Assembly (NCBI GenBank): GCA_030617485.1
Contig: JAUWVK010000109.1
Location: 1-5,581 of the forward strand
Length of the DNA: 5,581 nt
Direction of reading: 5' to 3'
Origin: Gammaproteobacteria bacterium
Lineage (GTDB): Bacteria; Pseudomonadota; Gammaproteobacteria; SZUA-152
The first letter of the stretch is position 1. Each line of letters starts with the position of its first letter. Positions 1 through 5,581 of this stretch are shown one piece after another. Position numbers and translations under genes: made by a program. The notes below the pieces were generated by a model. The model ran no database searches, was not told the DNA's origin, and was given only the letters and a program-made list of their open reading frames with translations.

Positions 1-53
1 CTTCGAGTTGAAGAATTAGGCCAGAGTTCAGAGGGCATATATGGCGTTGAGAT
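1..53 (+). repeat. Truncated copy of a 384-bp tandem coding repeat (partner at 385-437)
   Basis: Bases 1-53 and 385-437 match at 46 of 53 positions and lie exactly 384 bp apart, in frame. They encode the closing strands of two successive PPC-like domains (LRVE, then GIYGVEI). The spacing gives the repeat unit length as 128 residues. Only one full unit and the end of the one before it are visible; more copies probably lie upstream. Confidence 0.75.
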
Positions 54-456
54 AACACGCTTCATTAGTGATGAAGCTGAACCGAATGATTCATTTGGCA
101 CTGCCGAAGCCATTACCATTGACGCCGCGACGTTTTCAGCGTCTATCGGAAACGGTGGTGTGGACACTGATTATTTTTCCTTCGTGGTTGATACTACGGG
201 AGTTGAATACACCATTAATCCAAGCGTAGAATGCAACATAGATCAGCAGGTATGGCTTTATGATACAGATGGCGTGACTGCACTAGTAGATGCTCAGGAT
301 AATGACAATGGAATTGGCCCTGACAATCCAGAAGCCAATTGTGAAACCATCTTTTACCCATTTACTACGGTAGGAACATATTATCTTCGAGTTGAACAAT
401 TAAGCCAGGATACAGCGGGCATTTATGGCGTTGAGATCTCGATATCAGCTCCCTGA
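1..456 (+). CDS. C-terminal part of a secreted PPC-like repeat protein (5' end outside window)
   Basis: The frame is open from base 1 to the TGA at 454-456, giving 151 residues with no start in the window; the GTG at 160 is internal and not a credible start. Residues about 26-149 form one complete domain resembling the bacterial pre-peptidase C-terminal (PPC) beta-sandwich. It opens with an EPND motif (27-30), then DTDYFSF, a VWLYDTDG strand (84-91), an acidic DNDNG loop (100-104) that could bind calcium, and GTYYLRVE (125-132). Residues 1-18 repeat residues 129-146 at 13 of 18 positions, so the window opens at the end of a preceding copy and the repeat period is 128 residues. Cys78 and Cys114 could form a disulfide, in keeping with an exported protein. 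The protein ends right after the last repeat with no visible sorting domain. Role unknown; PPC-like modules usually hang on secreted enzymes or surface proteins. The family call is by motif, not by search. Confidence 0.7.
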   Translation, partial: LRVEELGQSSEGIYGVEITRFISDEAEPNDSFGTAEAITIDAATFSASIGNGGVDTDYFSFVVDTTGVEYTINPSVECNIDQQVWLYDTDGVTALVDAQDNDNGIGPDNPEANCETIFYPFTTVGTYYLRVEQLSQDTAGIYGVEISISAP

Positions 457-533
457 GATTAATACGCGGTTAATAGGCTTGTGATGATTGTATTAGAGTA
501 GGGTCGGATCAAGCGAGTGTATTGCAGTAAAGA

Positions 534-568
534 GGACAGGCACCAAAGGTGTCTGTCCTTTTCTGTTT
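534..568 (+). terminator. Rho-independent terminator hairpin after the PPC-repeat gene, possibly bidirectional
   Basis: GGACAGGCACC (534-544), a three-base AAA loop and GGTGTCTGTCC (548-558) form an 11-bp stem with one G-U pair. It is followed by TTTTCTGTTT. A few A-U/G-U pairs extend the stem outward. It lies 77 bp past the stop of the PPC-repeat gene. It also lies 30 bp past the minus-strand stop of the YchJ-like remnant, whose side has a weaker T-rich tail (TCTTT), so it may have ended both converging genes. A REP-like palindrome is an alternative reading, because sequences of the GGACAGRCAC type also occur as dispersed repeats near Y1 transposases. Confidence 0.7.
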
Positions 569-597
569 AAAGATACACTCATCAATCGCTAGGGTAT

Positions 598-730
598 TTA
601 TTTTGGTGTTATTCCATCGCGATAAACCCACTCACCATGGCGTCGAACAAACTGACTGGTTTTGTGTAATTTAAATGCGCGACCATTATTTTTGTTTGTA
701 AGTGGCGATAAATTCAACGAGGCAAGAATT
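598..730 (-). pseudogene. C-terminal remnant of a YchJ/UPF0225-family gene, frameshifted and truncated
   Basis: Read on the minus strand from 730, one frame gives VEFIATYKQK and then a stop at 686-688. Shifting frame at the five-base homopolymer 689-693 continues as NNGRAFKLH, then FVRRHGEWVYRDG, ending at the stop 598-600. Joined, this matches the end of the NTF2-like domain of YchJ (UPF0225) proteins, where E. coli has a comparable FVARF segment followed by SRFLKENGQWYYIDG. The remnant lacks the N-terminal part and any SEC-C CPCGS zinc motif. It stops exactly at the left inverted repeat of the neighbouring element, and I found no continuation beyond 1137 in any minus-strand frame. The gene is therefore dead. 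The family assignment is from recalled motifs and the function of the family is itself poorly defined. Confidence 0.6.
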
Positions 731-759
731 GGGGGCAGAACACAGATTTTGCTAATATG
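731..759 (+). repeat. Left inverted repeat of the miniature transposase element
   Basis: Begins GGGGGCAGAACACAGATT and pairs with the reverse complement of 1109-1137 at 25 of 29 positions; mismatches are at repeat positions 5, 19, 21 and 29. GGGGTCAG-type ends of this kind are, from memory, common beside stand-alone Y1 transposase genes. Confidence 0.75.
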
Positions 760-817
760 CGATTAACTAGCTCATATATAAATTATATTCAAATCTAAAT
801 CCACATGGGGGTGGTCT

Positions 818-1099
818 ATGGCGCGACAACCGAGATTTACTGTTCCGGGTATTCCTCAACACATCATTCAACGTGGTAATAACCGCGAACCTTGCTTCTA
901 CACAGAAGAAAATTATTGTCGCTATCAACACGATTTAATTGATGCCGCTCAGATAAACCTGGTTATCATTCATGCTGATGCACTTAATCAACAACTCGTT
1001 CTAGGACAGGATGATTTTAAAGATAAAATTGAAGAGATGACCAACCGTCAGACACGACCAAAACCGTTAGGTCGACATAGAATCGAAGAAGATTACTAG
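818..1099 (+). pseudogene. Internally deleted REP-associated tyrosine transposase (Y1_Tnp family), catalytic core missing
   Basis: This 93-codon frame starts at an ATG with a G-rich site (GGGGG at 807-811) a few bases upstream. Residues 1-53 are the typical family N-terminus: MARQPRF..PG.PQHIIQRGNNRE and FYTEENY. Residues from about 54 (DALNQQLVLGQDDFKDKIEE, then LGRHR) match the usual C-terminal tail of the same family. The middle, which should carry the HUH metal-binding motif (normally NHVHLL just after the IHAY segment) and the catalytic tyrosine, is absent. The two ends are joined in frame at IHA-DALNQ. Relatives are usually over 200 residues, so more than half is gone. The product cannot cut DNA. 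A residual DNA-binding or dominant-negative peptide is possible but unsupported. CCAC and GTGG flanking ATGGGG just upstream (801-814) could fold over the ribosome site. Confidence 0.75.
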
Positions 1100-1108
1100 T
1101 TTATTTAG

Positions 1109-1137
1109 TATATTAGTAGAATCTGTGTTCTGACCCC
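1109..1137 (-). repeat. Right inverted repeat of the miniature transposase element
   Basis: Ends AATCTGTGTTCTGACCCC at 1137 and is the inverted partner of 731-759. It begins ten bases after the stop codon of the deleted transposase frame. Confidence 0.75.
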
Positions 1138-1220
1138 ACTCAACACTATTCAATTACAGCGATATTGCCGACACAGTGTTTGATAGCAATTTAGAGAGTC
1201 TGGGTCTTATGTCACGATAA

Positions 1221-1249
1221 TTGTAAATGCCGCTTTACCCGGATAGTGT
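1221..1249 (+). promoter_or_regulatory. Weak sigma-70-like promoter candidate for chrA
   Basis: TTGTAA (1221-1226), a 17-base spacer and TAGTGT (1244-1249) give a poor -35/-10 pair about 32 bp upstream of the GTG start. The spacing is right but the -10 matches only three of six consensus bases. The rest of the 1138-1281 gap holds nothing recognisable, and no ChrB-type regulator gene is in the window. Confidence 0.2.
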
Positions 1250-1281
1250 TACTCGAAATATAAATGATGAGTAAACATTAA

Positions 1282-2631
1282 GTGTCAACAATTCCGAAAG
1301 ATGTAATGAAACAACCCGACCCAGCGCCCTTCTGGGAAGCTTTTGTCTATTGGCTCAAACTTGGCTTTATTAGCTTTGGTGGACCAGCTGGTCAAATAAG
1401 CATGATGCACCAGGAGCTGGTGGAAAAACGAAGGTGGATTTCCGAACATCGTTTTTTGCATGCGCTTAATTACACCATGGTATTGCCCGGCCCAGAGGCA
1501 CAACAATTGGCAACCTACATCGGTTGGTTGATGCACGGGGTATGGGGAGGCATTGCCGCCGGTATTCTATTTGTTATTCCATCACTGTTTATTCTTATTG
1601 GACTGACATGGGTTTACCTGGTTTATGGTGATGTAACGGCAGTAGCGGGCGTGTTATATGGTATTAAACCGGCAGTCACTGCCATAGTTGTGTTCGCGGC
1701 CTATCGAATTGGCTCCCGGGCGCTGAAAAACAATGTGCTTCGCGCCATGGCAGTACTGGCATTCATTGCTATTTTTGCTTTCGATATACCTTTCCCATAC
1801 ATCGTGCTGATGGCTGGCATCATCGGTTATGTTGGTTCACATTTTGCAGCTGAGCATTTCAAAGCGGGCGCAGGACATGGTGCATCAAAAGAAATCTATG
1901 GCCCCGCACTCATCGATGACGACACACCCATTCCAGATCACGCGCTATTCAAATGGAGCCGCTTCATTGTATTCACTCTGGCTGGGGTTTTTATTGGTGC
2001 TGCGGTTATGGCCATGCTCATGATGACCTATGGCTGGGAAGGCACGCTCACGCAAATGGGCTGGTTCTTTACTAAAGCAGCGCTTGTTACCTTTGGTGGT
2101 GCCTATGCGGTTTTGCCTTATGTTTATCAAGGCGGTGTTGATCAATATGCCTGGTTAACTGGAACACAAATGATCGATGGTCTTGCGCTGGGTGAAACAA
2201 CCCCTGGTCCACTGATTATGGTAGTCGCCTTCGTTGGTTTTGTTGGCGGCTGGACCAAAGAAATTTTTGGACCCGATGCACTTCTTTTGGCGGGCGTAGC
2301 GGGTGCGAGCATTGCAACCCTCTTCACCTTTCTGCCCTCTTTCCTTTTTATCCTGCTTGGCGGACCAGCAGTTGAAGCAACGAGGGGCGATGTTAAGTTC
2401 ACCGCACCGCTAACCGGCATTACTGCAGCTGTGGTAGGCGTCATTCTTAATCTGGCGGCATTTTTTGCCTACCATGTGCTTTGGCCTCAAGGATTTGAAG
2501 GAACGTTTGAATGGTTCCCCGCCTTGATTGGAACCGCCGCGTTTATTGCACTGTTCAGATACAGGGTGGGTATTGTTTCGGTTATCGGCGCATGCGCAGC
2601 TATTGGCCTGGCTTACTCTCTTTTGATTTAG
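1282..2631 (+). CDS. chrA: Chromate efflux transporter ChrA, two-domain (long-chain) CHR family
   Basis: The 449-residue product is an inner-membrane permease of the CHR family, which expels chromate from the cytoplasm and may take sulfate as an analogue. It shows the two homologous halves of long-chain members. Half one has LGFISFGGPAGQI (28-39), the HQELVEKRRWIS segment (43-54) and LPGPEAQQLA (68-77). Half two has VTFGGAYAVLPY (269-280), WLTGTQMIDGLALGETTPGP (291-310) and a matching VGFVGGW. A hydrophilic linker (about 190-225) joins them, with several hydrophobic spans on each side. Length is normal for the family. The start is GTG, directly after an in-frame TAA; no strong ribosome site precedes it, and ATG at 1306 (441 residues) is an alternative. 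It stands without chrB, so induction by chromate cannot be inferred. No clear terminator follows. Confidence 0.93.
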   Translation: MSTIPKDVMKQPDPAPFWEAFVYWLKLGFISFGGPAGQISMMHQELVEKRRWISEHRFLHALNYTMVLPGPEAQQLATYIGWLMHGVWGGIAAGILFVIPSLFILIGLTWVYLVYGDVTAVAGVLYGIKPAVTAIVVFAAYRIGSRALKNNVLRAMAVLAFIAIFAFDIPFPYIVLMAGIIGYVGSHFAAEHFKAGAGHGASKEIYGPALIDDDTPIPDHALFKWSRFIVFTLAGVFIGAAVMAMLMMTYGWEGTLTQMGWFFTKAALVTFGGAYAVLPYVYQGGVDQYAWLTGTQMIDGLALGETTPGPLIMVVAFVGFVGGWTKEIFGPDALLLAGVAGASIATLFTFLPSFLFILLGGPAVEATRGDVKFTAPLTGITAAVVGVILNLAAFFAYHVLWPQGFEGTFEWFPALIGTAAFIALFRYRVGIVSVIGACAAIGLAYSLLI

Positions 2632-2655
2632 ACTGAATAACCCCAAACCAACACA

Positions 2656-2684
2656 CTGACATCCAGACCACAAAAACCTTAAAT
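2656..2684 (+). promoter_or_regulatory. Sigma-70-like promoter candidate for rmuC
   Basis: CTGACA (2656-2661, five of six to TTGACA), a 17-base spacer and TTAAAT (2679-2684, four of six to TATAAT) lie in the chrA-rmuC gap. Transcription would start near 2691, leaving a leader of only about a dozen bases that still contains the AGGA ribosome site (2695-2698). It suggests rmuC can be expressed apart from chrA. Confidence 0.35.
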
Positions 2685-2703
2685 ATGGTTAAATAGGAAT
2701 ACC

Positions 2704-3978
2704 ATGGCTCAAAGCACTCTTATTTTTACTGTTATCCTTGTCGCTATACTGGCTGCATTGGCTGGCGGACTGGCGACCTATTTCCGCCTGCATCGCCGCA
2801 TTACCACCCTTTCCGAAAAAAATACCGAACTTAGCACTACACTTGAGATGGAACGAAAAGCTCAGTCCGAGAAACTGGACACTCTGGAACAGGCTCGCGC
2901 TCAGTTAAGTGAAACTTTCGGGAATTTATCCAGCCAGGCACTCAAACATAATAGTGAAGAGTTTCTGAAACTGGCGCAGGAAAACCTCAAACAGTTTCAG
3001 ATTAAAGCTCAGGGTGACCTCTCTCAGAAAGAACAGGCTATTGAAAATCTGGTTAAGCCCATCAAGGAAGCGTTGGAGAAAACAGAAAAACAAATTCGCA
3101 CAATGGAGCATGAACGCAAAGAAGCCTATGGCTCGCTCACCAAACACCTGGAAACCATGACCCAGACTCAACAAGCGTTACAAAGCGAAACCAGCAATCT
3201 GGTTAAGGCTCTTAGTCGTCCCGAGGTGCGTGGCCAATGGGGTGAAATGACACTTAAACGTCTCGCTGAACTGGCCGGCATGGTTGAACACTGTGACTTC
3301 TACGAACAGGAACATACCAATACCGAAGATGGTGCAATGCGACCCGATATGATTGTGCGCATGCCGGGCGGACGTGAAATTGTTGTGGATGTTAAAACAC
3401 CGCTGGATGCCTATTTGTCCGCCGTGGAAGCAACCGATGATACGGAACGAAAAACACATCTTGCGCGTCATACCAAAAATGTTCGCAAGCGCGTGCAGGA
3501 ACTAGCTGGCAAAGCCTACTGGAATCAATTTAAGAATTCGCCAGATTTTGTAGTGTTGTTTATACCAGGCGATCAGTTTTTAAGTGCGGCGCTGGATAAT
3601 GACCATGACCTGCTGGAAGATGCTATGCAGAAAAAAGTAATCCTTGCGACGCCAACCAGTTTTGTTGCGTTATTGCGTGCCGTGGCTTACGGCTGGCGAC
3701 AGGAATCTCTGGCAGAGAATGCAGAAAAGATTCGCGAAGTGGGTGAAGAACTCTACGGCAGGCTCGGCACTTTTGCTGACCACCTGGGTAAAATGGGTAA
3801 AAGCCTTAACAGCTCCGTTCAACATTTTAATAAAGCGGCTTCTTCGTTTGATACCCGTGTTATTCCCAGCGTGCGTAAATTTTCCGAGATGGGTATTAGC
3901 GCTAAAAAATCTGTTGAGAGTTTGGAGCAAATAGAACATACATCACGTGACGTAGAAGTTCGTAGTAAAGAACCATAA
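2704..3978 (+). CDS. rmuC: DNA recombination-limiting protein RmuC
   Basis: The 424-residue product matches RmuC, a membrane-anchored protein with a PD-(D/E)XK-like nuclease fold that in E. coli limits inversions and rearrangements at short inverted repeats. Residues 5-27 form a single N-terminal transmembrane segment. Residues about 32-170 are a long charged, Gln/Glu-rich coiled coil. The conserved core follows: SRPEVRGQWGE (171-181), LAELAGM, RPDMIVRMPGG (213-223), VVDVKTPLDAY (227-237, with the likely catalytic Asp-X-Lys), FVVLFIPGDQFL (282-293) and ATPTSFVALLRAVAYGW (315-331). A second helical tail ends the protein. Length and order are normal. The ATG has an AGGA site six bases upstream. 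The stop overlaps a downstream ATG (TAATG) that opens only a nine-codon frame. Confidence 0.95.
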   Translation: MAQSTLIFTVILVAILAALAGGLATYFRLHRRITTLSEKNTELSTTLEMERKAQSEKLDTLEQARAQLSETFGNLSSQALKHNSEEFLKLAQENLKQFQIKAQGDLSQKEQAIENLVKPIKEALEKTEKQIRTMEHERKEAYGSLTKHLETMTQTQQALQSETSNLVKALSRPEVRGQWGEMTLKRLAELAGMVEHCDFYEQEHTNTEDGAMRPDMIVRMPGGREIVVDVKTPLDAYLSAVEATDDTERKTHLARHTKNVRKRVQELAGKAYWNQFKNSPDFVVLFIPGDQFLSAALDNDHDLLEDAMQKKVILATPTSFVALLRAVAYGWRQESLAENAEKIREVGEELYGRLGTFADHLGKMGKSLNSSVQHFNKAASSFDTRVIPSVRKFSEMGISAKKSVESLEQIEHTSRDVEVRSKEP

Positions 3979-4007
3979 TGAAAAAACATAGTGAAGAACC
4001 GAAATGA
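3961..4007 (+). repeat. Short imperfect direct repeat at the rmuC 3' end
   Basis: Bases 3961-3981 and 3987-4007 match at 17 of 21 positions, with a period of 26. The first copy encodes the last rmuC residues and stop. The second ends a nine-codon micro-frame (3978-4007, MKKHSEEPK) whose ATG overlaps the rmuC stop. This is probably a local slippage duplication rather than a gene. Confidence 0.4.
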
Positions 4008-4025
4008 CTAACGCTAACAAAAAAC

Positions 4026-4226
4026 CTAATCCGCTAATTTTTCGCGCGCCGCTTTCTTGGCATCTTTCCATGCATCAGATGCTACTTCTTTAGCTTTCTG
4101 ACCAATATCTTTTTTCGCAAAAGGATTTGACCAAAGCGGGCGCTCAGCGCCAATATTTACGCCCATCCAGAGGCCAACAAGCAAACCTATAATACCGCCA
4201 ATGATATATTTTTTAATTCGAAGCAT
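4026..4226 (-). CDS. Small single-span membrane protein with glycine-zipper helix
   Basis: I do not recognise a named family. The 66-residue product has a short basic N-terminus (MLRIKKY), one hydrophobic span at about 8-27, and a charged tail rich in Lys, Ala and Asp (about 38-66) that should form an amphipathic helix. The span carries glycines at 10, 14, 18, 22 and 26: an unbroken ladder of four overlapping GxxxG steps, a packing face seen in oligomerising helices. The layout resembles YtxH-like or phage-lysis-like small proteins only in shape. Start support is good: AGG (minus strand, 4236-4234) lies seven bases before the ATG. The gene converges on rmuC and diverges from hpnC, with 74 bp to the hpnC ATG. 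No strong terminator was seen after its TAG. Function unknown. Confidence 0.7.
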   Translation of the reverse strand: MLRIKKYIIGGIIGLLVGLWMGVNIGAERPLWSNPFAKKDIGQKAKEVASDAWKDAKKAAREKLAD

Positions 4227-4300
4227 ATCTTTACCTGTTTGTTATAAAGCCCATATTGTAACTAAGGCTGCAACCAAGAGAGTTGGCACGGTCATATAGT

Positions 4301-5158
4301 ATGGTAGCCCGAGATTCACAACAAGTCGAACAGGCCTATGCCCACTGCCAGCAGATAGTGCGCAGTCATTATGAAAATTTTCCTGTGGCATCCTTTATAC
4401 TGCCAAAACACTTACGCCGTCCTATTAGTGTTATTTACGCCTTTGCTCGCAATGCCGATGATTTTGCGGACGAAGGCGATATGGATGCAGAAACTCGCCT
4501 CGTAAAATTAAAAGACTACGACGATAAACTGGATAAAATCGCTTCCGGTCAAAATTTAGATGACCCTGTGTTCATCGCCCTGGCAGACGTCATAAAACAA
4601 CACGCCCTGCCCCTGCAGCTATTCCATGATTTGATTACGGCTTTCCGTCTTGATGTAACGAAAACAAGATACAAAGATATTAACGATGTGTGGGACTACT
4701 GCCGTTATTCAGCCAATCCGGTAGGACGCCTGCTGCTGCATTTAACCAAAGAAGACTCAACGGAGAACCTGGAACGTTCGGATGCCATTTGCAGCGCCCT
4801 GCAATTAATAAACTTCCTGCAGGATATTGAACAGGATCTCTCGGAAAACAATCGTATTTATCTTCCTCAGCAAGATATGCTCCGTTTTCAGGTTAGCGAA
4901 GACCAGCTGAAAGAAAAGTTGAGCAATGACGCCATGTTGAATTTAATTCGGCAACAAATTTTATACGCCCGCGAAAAAATGCTATTTGGTAAACCATTGG
5001 GGCGTGCTGTGCGCGGTCGATTTGGTTTCCAGTTACGAATAATGATTAACGGTGGCTTACGTGTGCTGGAGTTACTGGAAAAACAACAAAATGATTTGTT
5101 TTCACGTCCACGTCTTGGCAAACGTGACTGGATGAAAATGATCTGGCGCTCTCTTTAA
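4301..5158 (+). CDS. hpnC: Squalene/hydroxysqualene synthase HpnC (trans-isoprenyl diphosphate synthase fold)
   Basis: From ATG 4301 the product is 285 residues. HpnC converts presqualene diphosphate, made by HpnD, to hydroxysqualene, which HpnE reduces to squalene for hopanoids. Numbering from a possible upstream TTG at 4283 (six extra residues), the marks are: ENFPVASFILP (31-41), characteristic of HpnC; IYAFARNADDFADEGD (51-66), holding the first Asp-rich DxxxD (D59, D63); the conserved YSANPVGRLLLHL (142-154); and QLINFLQDIEQDL (174-186), with the second DxxxD (D181, D185) followed by RIYLP. All key acids are present and the length is normal. I chose the ATG because the GAGAG before the TTG sits too close to act as a ribosome site, although the ATG has no clear one either. 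Neither hpnD nor hpnE is in the window. A phytoene synthase is the nearest alternative, but the N-terminal motif favours HpnC. Confidence 0.87.
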   Translation: MVARDSQQVEQAYAHCQQIVRSHYENFPVASFILPKHLRRPISVIYAFARNADDFADEGDMDAETRLVKLKDYDDKLDKIASGQNLDDPVFIALADVIKQHALPLQLFHDLITAFRLDVTKTRYKDINDVWDYCRYSANPVGRLLLHLTKEDSTENLERSDAICSALQLINFLQDIEQDLSENNRIYLPQQDMLRFQVSEDQLKEKLSNDAMLNLIRQQILYAREKMLFGKPLGRAVRGRFGFQLRIMINGGLRVLELLEKQQNDLFSRPRLGKRDWMKMIWRSL

Positions 5159-5237
5159 ACCGCATTGCAGGGAGCCATCAAGTTAAAACATACGCCAATA
5201 AATAATCGCAATACCAACAACCTGTATGACAGAGTAG

Positions 5238-5248
5238 GATCAGTGATC
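5238..5248. promoter_or_regulatory. Small palindrome GATCAGTGATC upstream of hppA
   Basis: A perfect five-base inverted repeat around one base lies about 40 bp before the hppA start, inside the 130-bp hpnC-hppA gap. It contains two GATC sites and could be a regulator half-site pair or a chance palindrome. No convincing -35/-10 pair and no T-tailed hairpin was found in this gap. Confidence 0.15.
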
Positions 5249-5288
5249 AACAGACCACCATACCTGTTCTAATAATAAGGAGAAACGT

Positions 5289-5581
5289 ATGTCGACGTAC
5301 CTGCTGTTTGCACTGCTGTCCGCTGTGTTCGCCATTATCTACGGCATTATTTTAATCCAGAAAATTTTAAAGCTTTCTCCAGGCAACGAGAGGATGCAGG
5401 AAATCGCTGGCGCTATTCAGGAAGGCGCCTCCGCTTATCTCAAACGTCAGTATCTTTCCATTGGCGTTGTCGGAATTATCCTGTTTGCTGTCATTCTGGT
5501 GGCACTGAGTGCCACAACCGCCCTGGGCTTCGCCTTCGGCGCCATACTTTCCGGATTGACCGGCTTTATCGGCATGCATGT
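5289..5581 (+). CDS. hppA: Membrane-bound proton-translocating pyrophosphatase, N-terminal part (runs off window)
   Basis: Ninety-seven complete codons are visible. The enzyme hydrolyses cytoplasmic PPi and pumps H+ (some relatives Na+) across the inner membrane. The N-terminus has the family layout: a first transmembrane helix (about 2-24), a cytoplasmic stretch with MQEIAGAIQEGASAYLKRQY (36-55), where the EGA.AYL.RQY core is highly conserved, then two more hydrophobic spans (about 57-76 and 78-96) ending SGLTGFIGMH, also conserved. Start support is strong: AAGGAG (5277-5282) six bases before the ATG. The catalytic loops and the K+-dependence residue lie beyond the window, so ion specificity and potassium class cannot be judged. 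PPi released by isoprenoid condensation is one of its substrates in the cell, a loose link to hpnC upstream. Confidence 0.9.
   Translation, partial: MSTYLLFALLSAVFAIIYGIILIQKILKLSPGNERMQEIAGAIQEGASAYLKRQYLSIGVVGIILFAVILVALSATTALGFAFGAILSGLTGFIGMH

Larger units (their letters stand above)
731..1137 (+). mobile_element. 407-bp miniature element derived from a REP-associated / IS200-like (Y1_Tnp) transposase gene
   Basis: The element is bounded by imperfect inverted repeats at 731-759 and 1109-1137 (25 of 29 positions match), both with the GGGG end outward. It holds a single transposase-derived ORF lacking the catalytic core. No target-site duplication is visible: the left flank is CAAGAATT and the right flank ACTCAACA. 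That agrees with HUH/Y1 enzymes, which do not make them. It has no active transposase, so any movement would need a full-length relative elsewhere in the genome. The left end coincides with the break in the YchJ-like remnant, suggesting that arrival or rearrangement of this element removed the rest of that gene. Confidence 0.65.

Noticed and set aside
1140..1220. Plus-strand 26-codon open stretch (includes DIADTVFD and LESLGLMSR) in the gap between the element and chrA.
   Set aside because: It has a protein-like composition but no start, no ribosome site and no family I recognise. It may be a gene remnant, but the length is too short to claim.
2142..2444. Long minus-strand open frame inside chrA, and similar opposite-strand frames inside rmuC, hpnC and hppA.
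   Set aside because: All lie opposite well-supported conserved genes, show low-complexity or implausible composition, and match no family; they are shadows of the coding strand.
2663..2690. AACC...GGTT hairpin after chrA as a possible terminator.
   Set aside because: The stem is only four to five pairs and A/T-rich, without a T-run; the same bases make a better promoter for rmuC.
4284..4299. TGGCACG just upstream of the hpnC ATG, resembling the -24 half of a sigma-54 promoter.
   Set aside because: The required GC of the -12 element is missing at the right distance, and the site would overlap the start codon.
5148..5178. GGCGCTCTC pairing with GGGAGCC after hpnC as a terminator.
   Set aside because: The stem needs a bulge and there is no T-rich tail.
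1..5581. CRISPR array, tRNA, rRNA, riboswitch or phage attachment site.
   Set aside because: No regularly spaced short repeats, tRNA-like cloverleaf, rRNA signature or integrase-associated site was seen by eye.

Overview
The window looks like chromosomal DNA of a gammaproteobacterium. The evidence is the style of its proteins (RmuC, ChrA, HpnC, a proton-pyrophosphatase), moderate GC content and ordinary Shine-Dalgarno sites. Genus cannot be told from the sequence alone. Four intact housekeeping or accessory genes were recognised, plus one small membrane-protein gene. The left quarter is eroded, with a partial repeat protein, a gene remnant and a miniature transposable element.

Positions 1-456 carry the C-terminal end of a secreted PPC-like repeat protein, followed by a strong hairpin at 534-568 that probably terminates it. 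Pointing toward that hairpin from the other side is a minus-strand remnant (598-730) of a YchJ/UPF0225-type gene. It is frameshifted at a short homopolymer and cut off exactly where a 407-bp element begins. This element (731-1137) is bounded by 29-nt imperfect inverted repeats. It carries a REP-associated/IS200-like (Y1_Tnp) transposase gene from which the catalytic core has been removed in frame, so it should not mobilise itself.

From 1282 onward gene density is normal: chrA (two-domain chromate efflux permease), then rmuC (nuclease-fold protein limiting DNA rearrangement) with its own candidate promoter. Next come a minus-strand 66-residue single-span protein with a perfect GxxxG ladder, hpnC (hydroxysqualene-forming enzyme of the squalene/hopanoid route), and the first 97 codons of hppA (membrane proton-pumping pyrophosphatase), which runs off the right end.

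The plus-strand genes are separated by 72-322 bp and do not look like one tight operon. A loose functional link can be drawn between hpnC and hppA: condensing isoprenoid diphosphates releases PPi, which HppA hydrolyses to pump protons. This is inference from adjacency only. I did not find a convincing wholly new system. The most unusual items are the internally deleted transposase element with its inverted ends, the broken YchJ gene beside it, and the glycine-zipper mini-protein.
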